The notes under the pieces are model-generated. The model worked only from the letters and a program-made list of their open reading frames with translations, had not been told where the DNA came from and searched no databases. From Tetragonia tetragonoides (lineage: Eukaryota; Streptophyta; Magnoliopsida; Caryophyllales; Aizoaceae): a stretch of 64,000 nucleotides of DNA. Positions 1 through 10,972 of this stretch are shown here, piece by piece. The DNA is taken from positions 1,862,501 through 1,926,500 of the forward strand of contig CM076140.1 in assembly GCA_038025085.1 (NCBI GenBank), read 5' to 3'. How positions within the stretch are numbered: position 1 is the first letter of the stretch; the number at the start of each line of letters is the position of its first letter. A program made the translations under genes and the position numbers.

Positions 1-866
1 TATAAGCCTCTTTGAGCTGTTCTTCCTACACAAACTATTCAACAAAGTAGTATAATTCAACGTATCAGGCACAAACCCTTTATTAAGCATATCATCAAGC
101 AAGTCCATAGCTGTATTTACCTGACTTTTCCTACACAAAGCATGCATCAAAATATTATAAGATTCAACATTAGGCAACACATTTCTTTTAAGCATTTCAT
201 TGAACAGCTTATATGCAACCATTATAACAAAATGCCCTCATCAAAATATTGTAAGACTCCACATTTTGATCAACACCATACTTATGGGCAACCCTAAAAA
301 GATTGAAAGCGGGTCGAAGGAAGCTCCTTTGAGCTACAAGGATAGCAACAACAAGGTTTAAATGTTTTGATGTTGGCTGACAATTAAACCCAATAATGTC
401 ATAGAAGGTCTTGAGAGCCTTTTCAGGCAAATTAGCATCGCCATAAATGCGTATTACGTGAGAAAAGAGACCTGGGGTTGTGGGATAACGGTGGCGTTTG
501 AGGAGAGAGTGTGTGTCATCCATGAGAGAAAATTGGCGAGCTTTAGTGAGTTTGAGGATGAGAGTGTAGAATGAGTGGTAAGAATGGCGGAAAATTGGGT
601 TGTTTAGAGGCTTAATTGAATATTTCTTTAGCTAAAAGTGGGTCTGATTGGGTGAAAATTAGTTTTTGGATTCGTGATGGGGCGACTATTTGAGTTGTGG
701 AGAAAAATTCAAAATCTTTTGGGGTTTCTGCTGATTTTCTCTCTCCTACTGATGATGATGATGAGGATGAGTGAAATGAGAGTTTATGGAGGAGAGAGAA
801 TGTGCGAGTGAATTGCAGGAGATGATCCCAGGAGGGAAAAGGAACAGGAAAATGATGCAGCTTCAT
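1..866 (-). pseudogene. Pentatricopeptide repeat (PPR) protein remnant, runs off left edge
   Basis: Read on the minus strand this is a P-class PPR protein, the organelle RNA-binding helical-repeat family. Recognisable repeat pieces include SYNILMRAFC, AYKLFNEMLKRNVLPNVESY, AMDLLDDMLNKGFVPDTLNY and TTLLNSLCRK. The likely start is the ATG at 866 (MKLHHFPVPF), followed by a Ser-rich presequence that could be an organelle transit peptide. The frame is broken at least four times: a TAA just after LLAKEIFN (about 613-616); a one-base shift right after it (about 590), past which RHSYHSFYTLILKL reads in another frame; a shift near 215 between FCYNG and AYKLFNEML; and another near 20, before QLKEAY. 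The next PPR motif resumes in a new frame after each shift, so these are lesions and not introns (inference). The C-terminal part lies outside the window. Plant PPR genes are usually intronless, which fits. Confidence 0.8.
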
Positions 867-1225
867 CTTTTCCCCTTTTTTTTTTGGATTCTCTTCTGTG
901 TGTCTCTTTGTCAACTTGTTTTTGTGCTAATCACGAACCTGGTTAGCTTGCTAAGGGTAAGCAAAGCTTCAAAAGGTTCGGTTAATCACGAACCTGTTCT
1001 AGTGAATGATAAGATCAGGTTCAGAATTGAACGAAATTAAATAATGTGATTTGGCGCAATTAGTATATGCGAGCGAGTGGTGGTGATTTTTACGGAATGT
1101 TTAGTGTTTATAACAGAAATAGGACAATTCGTGTTAAGAGGATAAATGGAGAGGCATCATGTTAAGTTGTTCAAGTACTTACATGAACGAAGTTCCATTA
1201 AGAAAAAGAAGTTATACATCATAAA
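867..1225. other. Spacer upstream of the PPR remnant
   Basis: Moderately AT-rich spacer with a short imperfect duplication around 931-997 (aatcacgaacctg occurs twice). I see no gene or element. Confidence 0.5.
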
Positions 1226-1898
1226 TAGAGCTGTCAAAAGTTGATCCGACCCGAAAACACGACCTATACCGATCCGAAAAGTTTGGGTCATAAATAGAGA
1301 ATTCCAACTCAAAACCCGATGATTAACGAACTTGAAAAATCGACATTTATTGGGTCAAACCCAAATCCGCTCTAGGTCGACTCGTTGGGTTGGAACTTTT
1401 GAAATAAAACACATCAACATGGAAAAGAAAAAAAAAATGACAAAAGATTTAATCATATCAAATTTTCTTACATATCAACTAATTTTGACATTTGAAAATT
1501 AACATTTCTCTTAAATAAGGGTTTCTCTAATCCTTGTTAAACGATCTTAACTAATTGTTATATTGGTATGAATTTTGATACTTCGTTTGCATTAGTAAAA
1601 ACCCAATAACAGGTGAAAACCTTACGACCTATTCTTCAAGTAGATTAAAACCATAATAGTATATTTTCCAATATTAGTATAGTGTTGAATTTGTTTTAAG
1701 TTAAAAATAGAATTAATTATGCAATAATAACCAAATAAAAAAACAAGTGCTCAACCCGTTGGGTCTTGGGTCGACCCGAACCCAAACACTATGGGTCATA
1801 AACAATTATTTTTCAACCCGATAATGAAATGACCCAACCTGCTTGATAACCAATCGAAAATGGCTCACCCAGCCCGACCGACCTATTTAACACCTCTA
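1226..1898 (+). mobile_element. Non-autonomous hAT-type MITE, copy 1
   Basis: The ends are tagagctgtcaaaag and tatttaacacctcta, an imperfect terminal inverted repeat. The flanking 8-mers are atcataaa (1218-1225) and atcacaaa (1899-1906), seven of eight identical, as expected for a hAT target duplication. The sub-terminal DNA is packed with gacccg, gggtc and cccgttggg words, with an AT-rich core and no transposase. It has the same length (673 bp) as the copy in PRR5 intron 1 and lies in opposite orientation to it. Confidence 0.85.
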
Positions 1899-2313
1899 AT
1901 CACAAATCTAATCACAAATATCCCCAAAATATGATCTTCTGGGATTAGTGACATCAAATGTGATTTAATTAGTATATTAAAATTCAAAAGTTGGTGGGAA
2001 TTAGAAAATGAAAGGGAGATAAAAATTTGTGTACACAAATATAAGTTACGTAACTTTATTTTCCTTGACAGGTATATAAAGATATAATGAATTCACATTT
2101 TGACTACAGAATTTTTTTCAAAGAGTTTATCTTCTCGTCCGATGTTAATAGTAATTATGCCTTGTCTACTTAATAATTTTGTGGAGCACCATGAACAATT
2201 GTAAGATGTTCTTACTTTTTACTTGTGTTCAAAATACAATATTTGTCAAATAACTTTTAAGTGAGTTTTTATCTAGTTGAATTGAACTGATCCGATTGTC
2301 AAATGTAACAGAA

Positions 2314-2836
2314 AACGTATTGGTTGCTGCCTGCTGGCACTCTCTCCTTAAAGACTCATTCTTGATAACATAGGTTGGTTTGTATATTGGTTTGTTTATA
2401 ACTAGTTTGTATATTGGTTTGTTTAACTTTGTTGAACTTTGTTGAACTTTGTTTAACTTTGCTGAAATAAACAGAAATAAGTTGGGAAGAACAGACCCTT
2501 ACTCTCAAATAGTTTGGTAATGCAATGTTATAAGTTCGATTCTTCATTCTCCATGCTTTGTAACTGTCTAAACGTATTGGTTGCTGCCTGCTGGCACTCT
2601 CTCCTTAAAGACTCATTATTGATAACATAGGTTGGTTTGTATATTGGTTTGTTTATAACTAGTTTGTATATTGGTTTGTTTAACTTTGTTGAACTTTGTT
2701 TAACTTTATTTAACTTTGTTGAAGTTTGCTGAAATAAACAGAAATAAGTTGGGGAGAACAGACCCTTACTCTCAAATAGTTTGGTAATGCAATGTTATAA
2801 GTTCGATTCTTCATTCTCCATGCTTTGTAACTGTCT
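2314..2836 (+). repeat. Direct tandem duplication (~260 bp x 2) containing a SINE head
   Basis: Copy 1 is 2314-2570 and copy 2 is 2571-2836. Both begin aacgtattggttgctgcctg and end at ctgtct. They differ mainly in the number of tttgtttaactttg units. The last ~60 bp of each (gtttggtaatgc...aagttcgattcttcattctcc) resembles the 5' part of the SINE at 45574, so each copy carries a decayed SINE promoter region (inference). Confidence 0.85.
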
Positions 2837-3063
2837 TTTTCCTATCAACATGATATAGCACAGGCGCGCTTCACCGACTCAGTCATATTCACTCGCACAT
2901 TCCTTTTTATGAGCAAAAACTTTTGTTCTCGAATCAGAAAAACTAAACCTAATCGATCTCACAATCGGCCTGTTTTGAGCTCAACTCAACTCAATTACCA
3001 TCCCAGCTACTTTCAATATTATCTCTAGGTGAAGTCCTATTGTCAAAAGCTAAAACTATCTCT

Positions 3064-3230
3064 AATGCTCTGTTCTTTTTGTCGTTTTAATGCTGCATTC
3101 CGTTCCGTTCAGTTCCGTTTTGCACCGTTTCATTCCGCATTCTATACTTCATTTTGACTCACATTTTTTGAATTATCCATACCACACAATTTCGTTCCAA
3201 TCCGTTCCTCACCGTCTTGCATCATTCGTC
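3064..3230 (+). mobile_element. Decayed Harbinger/Tourist-like MITE (partial)
   Basis: The start, gctctgttctttttgtcg, followed by repeated attccgttcc words and ttcattttgactcacat, is homologous to the intact element at 33802. The 3' end cannot be matched and no clean target duplication is seen, so only part survives. It lies about 0.75 kb upstream of the PRR5 start codon. Confidence 0.55.
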
Positions 3231-3337
3231 AAAAACCACCCACGGATGAACAAAGCACCCACAGGCGGCCACAGTCGTAGGATCTCTCGGCATCAAAGCC
3301 ACAAGGTGAAAAGAAAGATGGAACATAAGCCGCCCAA

Positions 3338-3440
3338 CACGTGTCATCAATCTTCACCATGAAAGCCAACAGCCGCTGACATGGACGTGAAGAAAGAAAA
3401 ATATCCTACTTCCCCAAGTGCGAATCTTATTCGACACGTG
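3338..3440 (+). promoter_or_regulatory. Two G-box (CACGTG) sites upstream of PRR5
   Basis: CACGTG occurs at 3338-3343 and again at 3435-3440 inside the palindrome gacacgtgtc. G-boxes are binding sites for bZIP and PIF/MYC bHLH factors and are common in clock and light-regulated promoters. Function here is inferred from position, 540-640 bp upstream of the start codon. Confidence 0.45.
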
Positions 3441-3579
3441 TCGTCACATTGAGATGATATCAACCACAAAACCAAAGTTTGAAGGGACATCAAAATCAAA
3501 TTTGTGACCAGAAATTAAACAACTCAGCATAACCAACCAGAAGCCAATAGCACACCCTCATTTGATTTCTCTCTCTTCT

Positions 3580-3769
3580 AGATATTTCCAGCGGTATTAG
3601 CGGCCCAGAATAGAAGTCTCCCCTAAAAAAGAAAGAAAACCCCCCTTCATAATCATTATCCCCCAACAAACATATACGTTTTACATTCAAATCAACCTAC
3701 TCAAAAATCTGAAAAACTTCTCTTGAGTCTTGTCTACTAAACTTTATCTGTAATTGGAGGAGATATTTT
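3580..3769 (-). promoter_or_regulatory. Evening element and one near-match in PRR5 upstream/leader DNA
   Basis: agatatttt at 3761-3769 is the exact reverse complement of the evening element AAAATATCT, bound by CCA1/LHY/RVE clock MYBs. agatatttc at 3580-3588 matches eight of nine bases. PRR5 genes are known clock targets, so the placement 210-400 bp before the start codon makes sense. It is not experimental proof. Confidence 0.5.
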
Positions 3770-3979
3770 TGGTGTTTTTTTTTCCCATTTTCAGCAAAAG
3801 AGGAGAGAGAAAAAGATGCTAGAGCAACAGTAGTGTGAGTTTAGGTACAAGTGTTGATGGGAATTGAAATTTGTGAAGTGAATATTTGTGGGTATATTGT
3901 AGAAGATAAGGGGGGTGGATAAATTAATTGAAAGGAAAAAAAAAGGGGTGATTTATTAGGGTTTAATCAGGAAGTGGGT

Positions 3980-6900
3980 ATGGAGGTTGATGCTATGGAG
4001 ATTATTGAAGGTGTGGAGGTCGAGGATATGGAGGTGGTGATGGTGGAGGAAGAAGAACAGGAGAGAGAAAATGGGTCAGAAGTGTTGAAACTCGAGAAGT
4101 TGATGCCAAGAATGGTGCTTAGAGTTCTTCTTGTTGAAGCTGATGATTCTACTCGTCAGATCATTACTGCCCTTCTGAGGAAATGTAATTACAAAGGTAA
4201 AGAAAAGGAAAATAAAAAGACAAAAGCTTTCCTTTTGTTGTTTGTATGTAATTTGTTATATGTATTTGTGTGTGTGTGTGTGTGTGTGTGTGGAATTGAG
4301 TTGGGTTTTCTGTTTGGAGTGGTGGGTTGTTGTTAAATTATGTGGGTTTTGTGTAAAATTGATTTCTGTTCATGGGTGACCTGTTTCACGGAGTCAAATG
4401 ACTAATTTTCGTTGAGTGCTTGATGATAATAGCTTCAAACTGAGATTGGAGGAACTACCACTTTACCAGCCTTAGTATCTGTTTGACTGAATTATTTGGG
4501 GGTTGCTATTCTTAAAGCTGAGGAATAAGTGTTCTCATATGTTTGGATCTGTGTTTTGTATGCTATGAGCTAGGGATCTGTCTTTATTCGATCATCAGTC
4601 ACAATTGAACCTTTGCATCAGTTAGTTACAATTTCTATACAAGTTAAACATCTGTAAGCTCTGCCTCTGTGTATGAGATTTTCTTAACTGTATTTTACTC
4701 GTAGGATAAAACAATTGTTTATTGGTCTCAGTATCTCAGACACTACTGTGCCTGCTTCATGTTTGAGTCAGATCCTCATTTGGTAAAGTTTGAGTTCAAG
4801 AATAAGTAGAGGTGTCAAACAGATCGGTCAGGTCGGATTCAGGTCGGGTCACTTTCGGTCGGGTCATTTAGCAGATGGGGTCGTTTCATTTTCGGGTTGA
4901 GAAAATGTTGTTCATGACCCAATGTGTTCGGGTTCGGGTCGACCCAACGGGTTGGGTACTTATTGTAAAGTTTTGGTTATAATTGCATATTTAGTTCTAT
5001 TTTCAACTTTATAATTAAAAATTTTCACACTATATTGATATTACACATAAAATTTATGGTTTTAGTTTACTTGAAAAATATGTCATAAGGTTTTCAATTG
5101 TTATTGGGTTTTTACTAATGCAAACGAAGTATCAAAATCCATACCAATATAAAAATTAGTCAAAATTGTTTCAAAAGTATTAGAAAAACCCTTATTTAAG
5201 AGAAATATGAAATTACAAATGTCAAAATTAGTTGATATGTAAGAAAATTTGATATGATAATGTCTTTTGTCATCCACTTTTCTCATGATGAGGTGTTTTA
5301 TTTTGAATGTCCCAACCCAACGGGTTGACCCAGAGCGGGTTCGGGTTTGACCCAATAAATGTCGGTTTTTCGGGTTCGGTATGCATTGGGTTTTGAGTTG
5401 TAATTCTTTGTTCATGACCCAGAGTTTTCGGGTCGGTATGGATTGAGTTTTCGGGTCGGATCAAATTTTGACAGCACTAAGAATAAGTATCATTCTTACT
5501 CCATAGTTTTAGGAATCCTAATGTGTTGCCTTGTTTGACAGGAGGCATTTAGAACAGTTGGTTTCTGTAGCTTGGGGAAGTCTTTCAGGTTGTGTATCTT
5601 GGCAGCAAAATATTAGCTGGTGACATGTTAACTATGCCATGGAGACTCTTTTCACTGTGTGAACCAGATTGTGAAATTTTATTCATATTTACCTTCTTCG
5701 ACAAAGTTCAGAATTGAAATTTATGATTTGCCTCAGAAAAATGTCTGCTCTTTGTCGTCCGCGTGCTTATTGAAGTATGAACATTCGTCAGGGCTTGCTG
5801 AATGCTTAATCTTCTGTTTGTCCTGCTGAGTGATTTTATTAAACTTGCCTCTAGCTTTGTATTTGTACTTCGGTTGAAACATGTATTGTTCTGATGACAT
5901 TCTGATAGCATGAGCTTGAGCCTGAGAATAGATTTATGTTTGTTCCACAGTTGCTGCTGTATCTGATGGCCTAAAGGCATGGGAATTCCTGAAGCGGAGG
6001 CACAATAACATTGATCTAATATTGACTGAACTGGATTTGCCATCAATATCTGGATATGCGCTTCTTGCCTTGATCATGGAGCATGATGATTGCAAAAATA
6101 TTCCTGTTATAGGTGAGTCTCGTAGGCTGAAGATTCATCACACATTTAGTATTGAGCTCTTTTCATGATGTGTGCTAAGTAAGCATCTAAAATGAAGCTA
6201 ATGAAGCCTTGTGATCATGCAGTTACGTCATCTCAGGATTCAATTAGCATGGTCCTGAAGTGCATGTTAAAGGGTGCAGCTGACTTTCTCATAAAGCCTG
6301 TGAGGAGAAATGAATTAAAAAATCTGTGGCGCCATGTCTGGAAGAGGCTTGCTGTATGTACTTCGCTTGCTTATGTATATTTGTTATATCACTGTTATTC
6401 TTTCTGCTATCTCTGGTTTTGTCGAGGCTGCTACTGTCACTCTGATTTAATTTTGATCTTTCCATTTTTCTTTACAGATGAATGCTCATAATACTCAAAA
6501 TGGAACATCTGCACAATGTAAAGTTGAGGGTACATTTGATCACTCTAGTGATAATGTCTCTTCCAGTCGAAAAAATAGTAAATGCAATGAGAAAGCTACT
6601 GATGCCCAAGTGAGTGTTTCTAAATGCATGCTATAAGCTGTAACTATCTTGTAAGGCCCATTTCATGGAAAATTTCTAGATTAGGTTGGTTTCATGTAGA
6701 TATTGCACATTGTACAACACCTTACTTGAAAGCTGATAGTGCGTGTACTAAAAATCTGCAGGACCTCTCACAGACAAAACACAGGGAAGAAACTTATCCG
6801 AACCGCAAAGAAAAGAAGCATCATGATAAAAACATCAAGTTGGAAAATGAATTGGCCCTGGATACGAGTGACTTGAGACGTAAGTTTGAGTATTTTGGTA

Positions 6901-9169
6901 TTGGTGACAAATTTTAGACCAACATGTATTGAATATTTTCTAACATGGGCATCTCATCATTGCTTTCCGCAGAAATAGCAACTAGATTCGCATGTGAAGG
7001 AGTTCGACCCTACAATGAAGCAAATGATTCAGCTGCATCAAAAGTCACTGAGGATAGATCCTGCACAGCTGTAGCAACTGAGGATGGAAGTCTGTTACCC
7101 GAAAATCATAGATGTGCTGATGGTCATGAACTGCTGGAACCATCTGGTGAAGCCATAGACTTGATTTGTGGGATTAATAAACAAACATGGCAATCAAGTG
7201 CTGGTAGGCGGTTCAATAGTGTCAATTCAACTACGGAACTAGACCTTTCTTTAAAAAGATTTCATGACAAGGAAATCAAAGAGGTTGATGAAGGGCCCCT
7301 GCTAAATCACTCTACTGTCTCTGCCTTCTCACGGTGAGTTGCTAGGTGTGGTGTAGTTCATTATATTTTCGGAGGTCTGTTGTGAAATTAGTGTCAATGA
7401 CAGCGCCACTGTAGTTGAGAAGCCATACAAAATTAGTGCTAATGTGCCAACTGGTATTTCACTGACCTGGGTGTGGATTTGCTGATGATTCATTAATAGT
7501 GATGTTATTCTCCAGAATAGGAGCTTAAGATTTGTACTTACAAAAAATTTAAGAAAAGATGTATCCTAGTTATGGAAATGTATTAATGCAGTGATTAAAA
7601 TTATCTCCTGAGTCCTGATAGACTGCTTTAATGTTGAGGGAGATGTCCTTTGTCAAGTTACTGTCTCAGATGACGAATTATCGTGTGCACCAGAATCATT
7701 GTGCACTTTCACACCGAAAAAGAGTCATTGTGTAACTTATGGACTGGTCTTTCGTTCTTGTTACCTTCTGCAAGATGCACTTTTAGACTGATGTAGCAGA
7801 CATTATTTTCATTGCGATTAACTAGAAGTCTAGATCAAGTCTCGAGCTGTCTAATGTGACACTTTTTCCGCAGCACTTTTATGACAAAATTACCACAGAA
7901 GCAAGGGTGTATTTGAGTAGCAATCACTTAACTTTCTGATAGCAGGGGTCTTCAGTATGGTACCAGGCACAGACATTTTGAGATCTAATCTAGCACTGTT
8001 GTACTATTTTTCTGTAGGTATAGCAGCAACAAGAAGTCCTGTATCACATCATCAGTTGATGATCCAACAGATATAAAAGGTGCAGCTGATACTACTGCAT
8101 GGCCCAAGGCATTCAACAGCAATAAGGATAACAAACCCAACCTTGTCACCCAATCTGCACATGGTGAAGCAGTAGCCCCCAGCTCTCAATCTGGACATGC
8201 TCGGCTACCAGGATCTATGTTTGATGGTGGTGCTTGGACCAGTTATGGCCCTATGTTCCAGACCGTGTTTAGTCAACTTACAGGCCCAACAGCAAGAAAT
8301 CCTAATTGTTCCTTCCAACGAGAGGAGTCCCCTTTGACAAGCCTTTCACTCCATTCTGATCCAGAAACTCCTAGTTCTACTCAGGGATGTGGTGAAATAA
8401 CCGACAATTCCTCAAGACAAGCAAGGCATGAACCTAAAAATAGGGAATCAGTGGAGCGAGATGGATACAGCAATTCAGCTGCTGTTGACCAAAGTGGTAG
8501 TAGTGCTCCAAGTAATGAGTTTGCTGCTCAGAATAAGAGCAGTGGATATGGAAGATTATCTGAGTTGACTGATGTCAGTGCTACCGCTCATGACACTAAG
8601 GGTACAACAAGTGCCACTGAGGAGAGAGTGAGGAATGATGGTATCAATACCTTTGATCATGATCAGTTCAAATCAAGAATGGGTCATCACTCTGCTGAAA
8701 GAGAAGCGGCTCTTGCAAAATTCCGGCTGAAACGGAAGGGTCGGTGCTTTGAAAAAAAGGTACGCAAAAATCAGACCAAAAATACGTTTTTTCATTAGTT
8801 GCATCCTGGTTATGAACCTGTTTATTGAGGATGAAAATAGATGGTTTGAACACATAGGTGCACATTGCACGCATTGTGCTGGTGACTGGATATCGCAAAA
8901 TTGTTTGACTGACCTTTATTGTCTAAATATTCTATAGGATGTTGAATTACTTGCTGAATGGTCGGAATTGGAGTGAGCAACTGTTGTTTACTCCTTTCTA
9001 GTTCTCTTCCCTTTTCTTTTGGAAAGGGTACTCATAAGGCTTTTGATTGTACGTGCAGGTGAGGTACCAGAGCAGGAAAAGATTAGTAGAGCAGCGGCCA
9101 AGGGTAAAAGGACAATTTGTTCGACAAGGCCCGACTGATCGAGTGCTTGCTTTTGTTGATAAACCATAG
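3980..9169 (+). CDS. PRR5: PRR5-type pseudo-response regulator (circadian clock repressor)
   Basis: Eight exons: 3980-4196, 5951-6112, 6223-6353, 6478-6609, 6762-6879, 6973-7333, 8018-8759, 9059-9169. All introns are GT..AG and all phases match, giving 657 residues. The start is the first ATG in frame (3980). Residues ~46-165 are the pseudo-receiver domain: [29 protein letters not shown] with Glu in place of the phospho-acceptor Asp, and IKPVRRNEL with the conserved Lys. LDLSL at ~343-347 is the EAR motif by which PRR5/7/9 recruit TOPLESS. The CCT domain (~602-644: [20 protein letters not shown], then VRYQSRKRL to GQFVRQ) provides nuclear targeting and DNA association. Known PRR5 proteins repress CCA1, LHY and RVE8 from midday to dusk. 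Receiver wording and the GEAIDLI...ELDLSL block point to PRR5 rather than PRR7, PRR3 or TOC1. Intron 1 (1,754 bp) contains a hAT-type MITE. Confidence 0.95.
4807..5479 (-). mobile_element. Non-autonomous hAT-type MITE, copy 2, in PRR5 intron 1
   Basis: The ends are tagaggtgtcaaac and ttttgacagcacta. The flanking 8-bp target duplication agaataag is perfect (4799-4806 and 5480-5487). The reverse complement aligns along its whole length with the element at 1226-1898, and both are 673 bp. It has no coding capacity. Because its target duplication is perfect, it may be the younger insertion (inference). Confidence 0.93.
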
Positions 9170-10972
9170 ATTGGAGGTTGTGTTAGTACCATCACTTCAA
9201 AGCGGAGGAACGAAACCGAACTGCAGGGAGGGAATTGCCTACAGTACACTATTTTTGCTTATACACCTATAGGAAGTTAGGAAACACTGAAAGTAGGATG
9301 GAGCTGTTGCTAACGGTTTTACTCAATGTTTTTGTGATCACCATCAGGTGTCTGACTTATAAACTTCATTTTTTTGGTTTGTAATCTTTAGTTGATCCTA
9401 GGTGGTGGTGTAAATACTTCAATGTGTGTGTAGTGTGTACTGTATGAGTGTATGTGCCCCTGTTTTAGTAGTTAAATAGTATAGCGAGAGAATGAATTAC
9501 TGCTTGTCAGGCATAAACAGCTTAGGATGTTTTTGGTTTTTGATTGCATCGTTGCCATTTATGTTGTTAATTATCAATTTTACAGTGTATAAAGCCGTAA
9601 ACTTGATATCTTTGTGATTATGCCTGTACAATTTTACAGTGTATAAAGCCGTAAACTTGAAATCTTTGTCTTTTTTGTTTTTGGGTCTTTGCCAAAGGTA
9701 TTCCACTGTCGGTCACAATGTCTAATCCATTCGCCCCAACTATCAGCGTACTAAGCGGTAGGGAGCTGACCAAGAGATTTTACAGTGTAAAAAGTCGTAA
9801 ACTTGAAATCTTTGCGATTATGCCTGTACGTCTATTATCTGCCTAAGAAGTAAGCACTAAATCTCAATGATATCAGTGACACAAAATGCCTTTTGGCCCT
9901 TGGCATTGATCACGCAATGACTTTGGCATTAAAAACTATAAAGAGAAAAAGGAAGGAGTAAAAAATCAATTAAGCATATATTCTCCAGCTGAAGTTGTCG
10001 TTTAACAGTTGGTTCATTCAGGCTTTTGGGTGATTCTTTAGTTAGCACTGGTTTTTGCCTGATGCGCGCTCTAATCTGTGTTGGGTTTGGACCTAAAAGT
10101 CTCATTTTCAAGCAACTATATTTAATTCTTTTTTCATTTATTTTTATTTTTTTTATTTATTTTTTTGAGGTTATTAGGGCCGTTTGGTAGGGGTATTGAT
10201 TAAGGAGGTAATGGAATAAATTATAATGTTTTGGTGTGAGATCACAAACATGAGGAGATTCTGCCGTTTTCGGGCATGTTCTGGGTTTTAGACAGACAAG
10301 TGAGAACAGAACAGAGCATGTCCTTCAGAAATGGAAACACCTGTTTTCTTTCATGCAGATGCAGATGGAGTCTCCAATCTCCATCCTATTGTCGGTGCTG
10401 GTGCCTCCTCTTCAGTGGCATTTTTGTCCTTTACCTTAATTAAGCTGAAAATCTTAGCAAGTAAAAGAGGAAAGAGTAAAGGATAAAGGAAGAAAGCTTG
10501 ATTCCCAATTCCATTCAATAATAACGTTTTTATCTAAACAAAGTAAGTAACTTGGAACCTCACGTATCCAAGGTCTCGGACTCTTAGTCTTAACCACTAG
10601 ACCAAAATTTCACTGACGAAAAAAAAAGGAGTTTGGTGCCGAATTATAGTTGGAAACTTGTTTACAATTCCCCTTTAAACTTAGTACTCGGTATCAAAAA
10701 TAAGATAAAGGAGGGGCTAAGATTCAATGAGCCATCTGTAAACAAATTGATGTTTTGGAGTGTGCTTTTTGCTAGCTAATGTAGCTTTATTAACTCTAAT
10801 AATCTCTATGTCCATGTCTATAAGCATATCTCAACCCAACACTCCAACACGCACACCTACACTTAACTTCTAGAGTGTACTAGCTAGTAGGAGTGATATA
10901 TTTTGGCCAGACACCCTCCGCCCTTAAATCAACCTTCTCAATTCCCTTGACACCCTGTAATTTTTCATCTCT
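9170..10972. other. PRR5 3' region and intergenic DNA
   Basis: This holds the presumed PRR5 3' UTR to about 9480, a three-copy short repeat (9576-9830), and a fragment starting ggccgtttggtaggggtat at ~10179 that looks like a Tourist/hAT MITE end without a visible partner. Around 10545-10612 the minus strand reads ggtctagtggttaagac, suggestive of a decayed SINE head. No gene is seen. Confidence 0.5.
9576..9830 (+). repeat. Three ~50-bp repeats downstream of PRR5
   Basis: The block ttttacagtgtataaagccg + taaacttgaaatctttg occurs at 9576-9628, 9630-9668 and 9777-9830; the first and third continue into gattatgcctgtac. The first two are directly adjacent. They differ by a few substitutions. No known function. 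Confidence 0.75.

Noticed and set aside
3974..3979. GTG as the PRR5 start at 3974
   Set aside because: A nuclear plant gene should use ATG; the first in-frame ATG is 3980.
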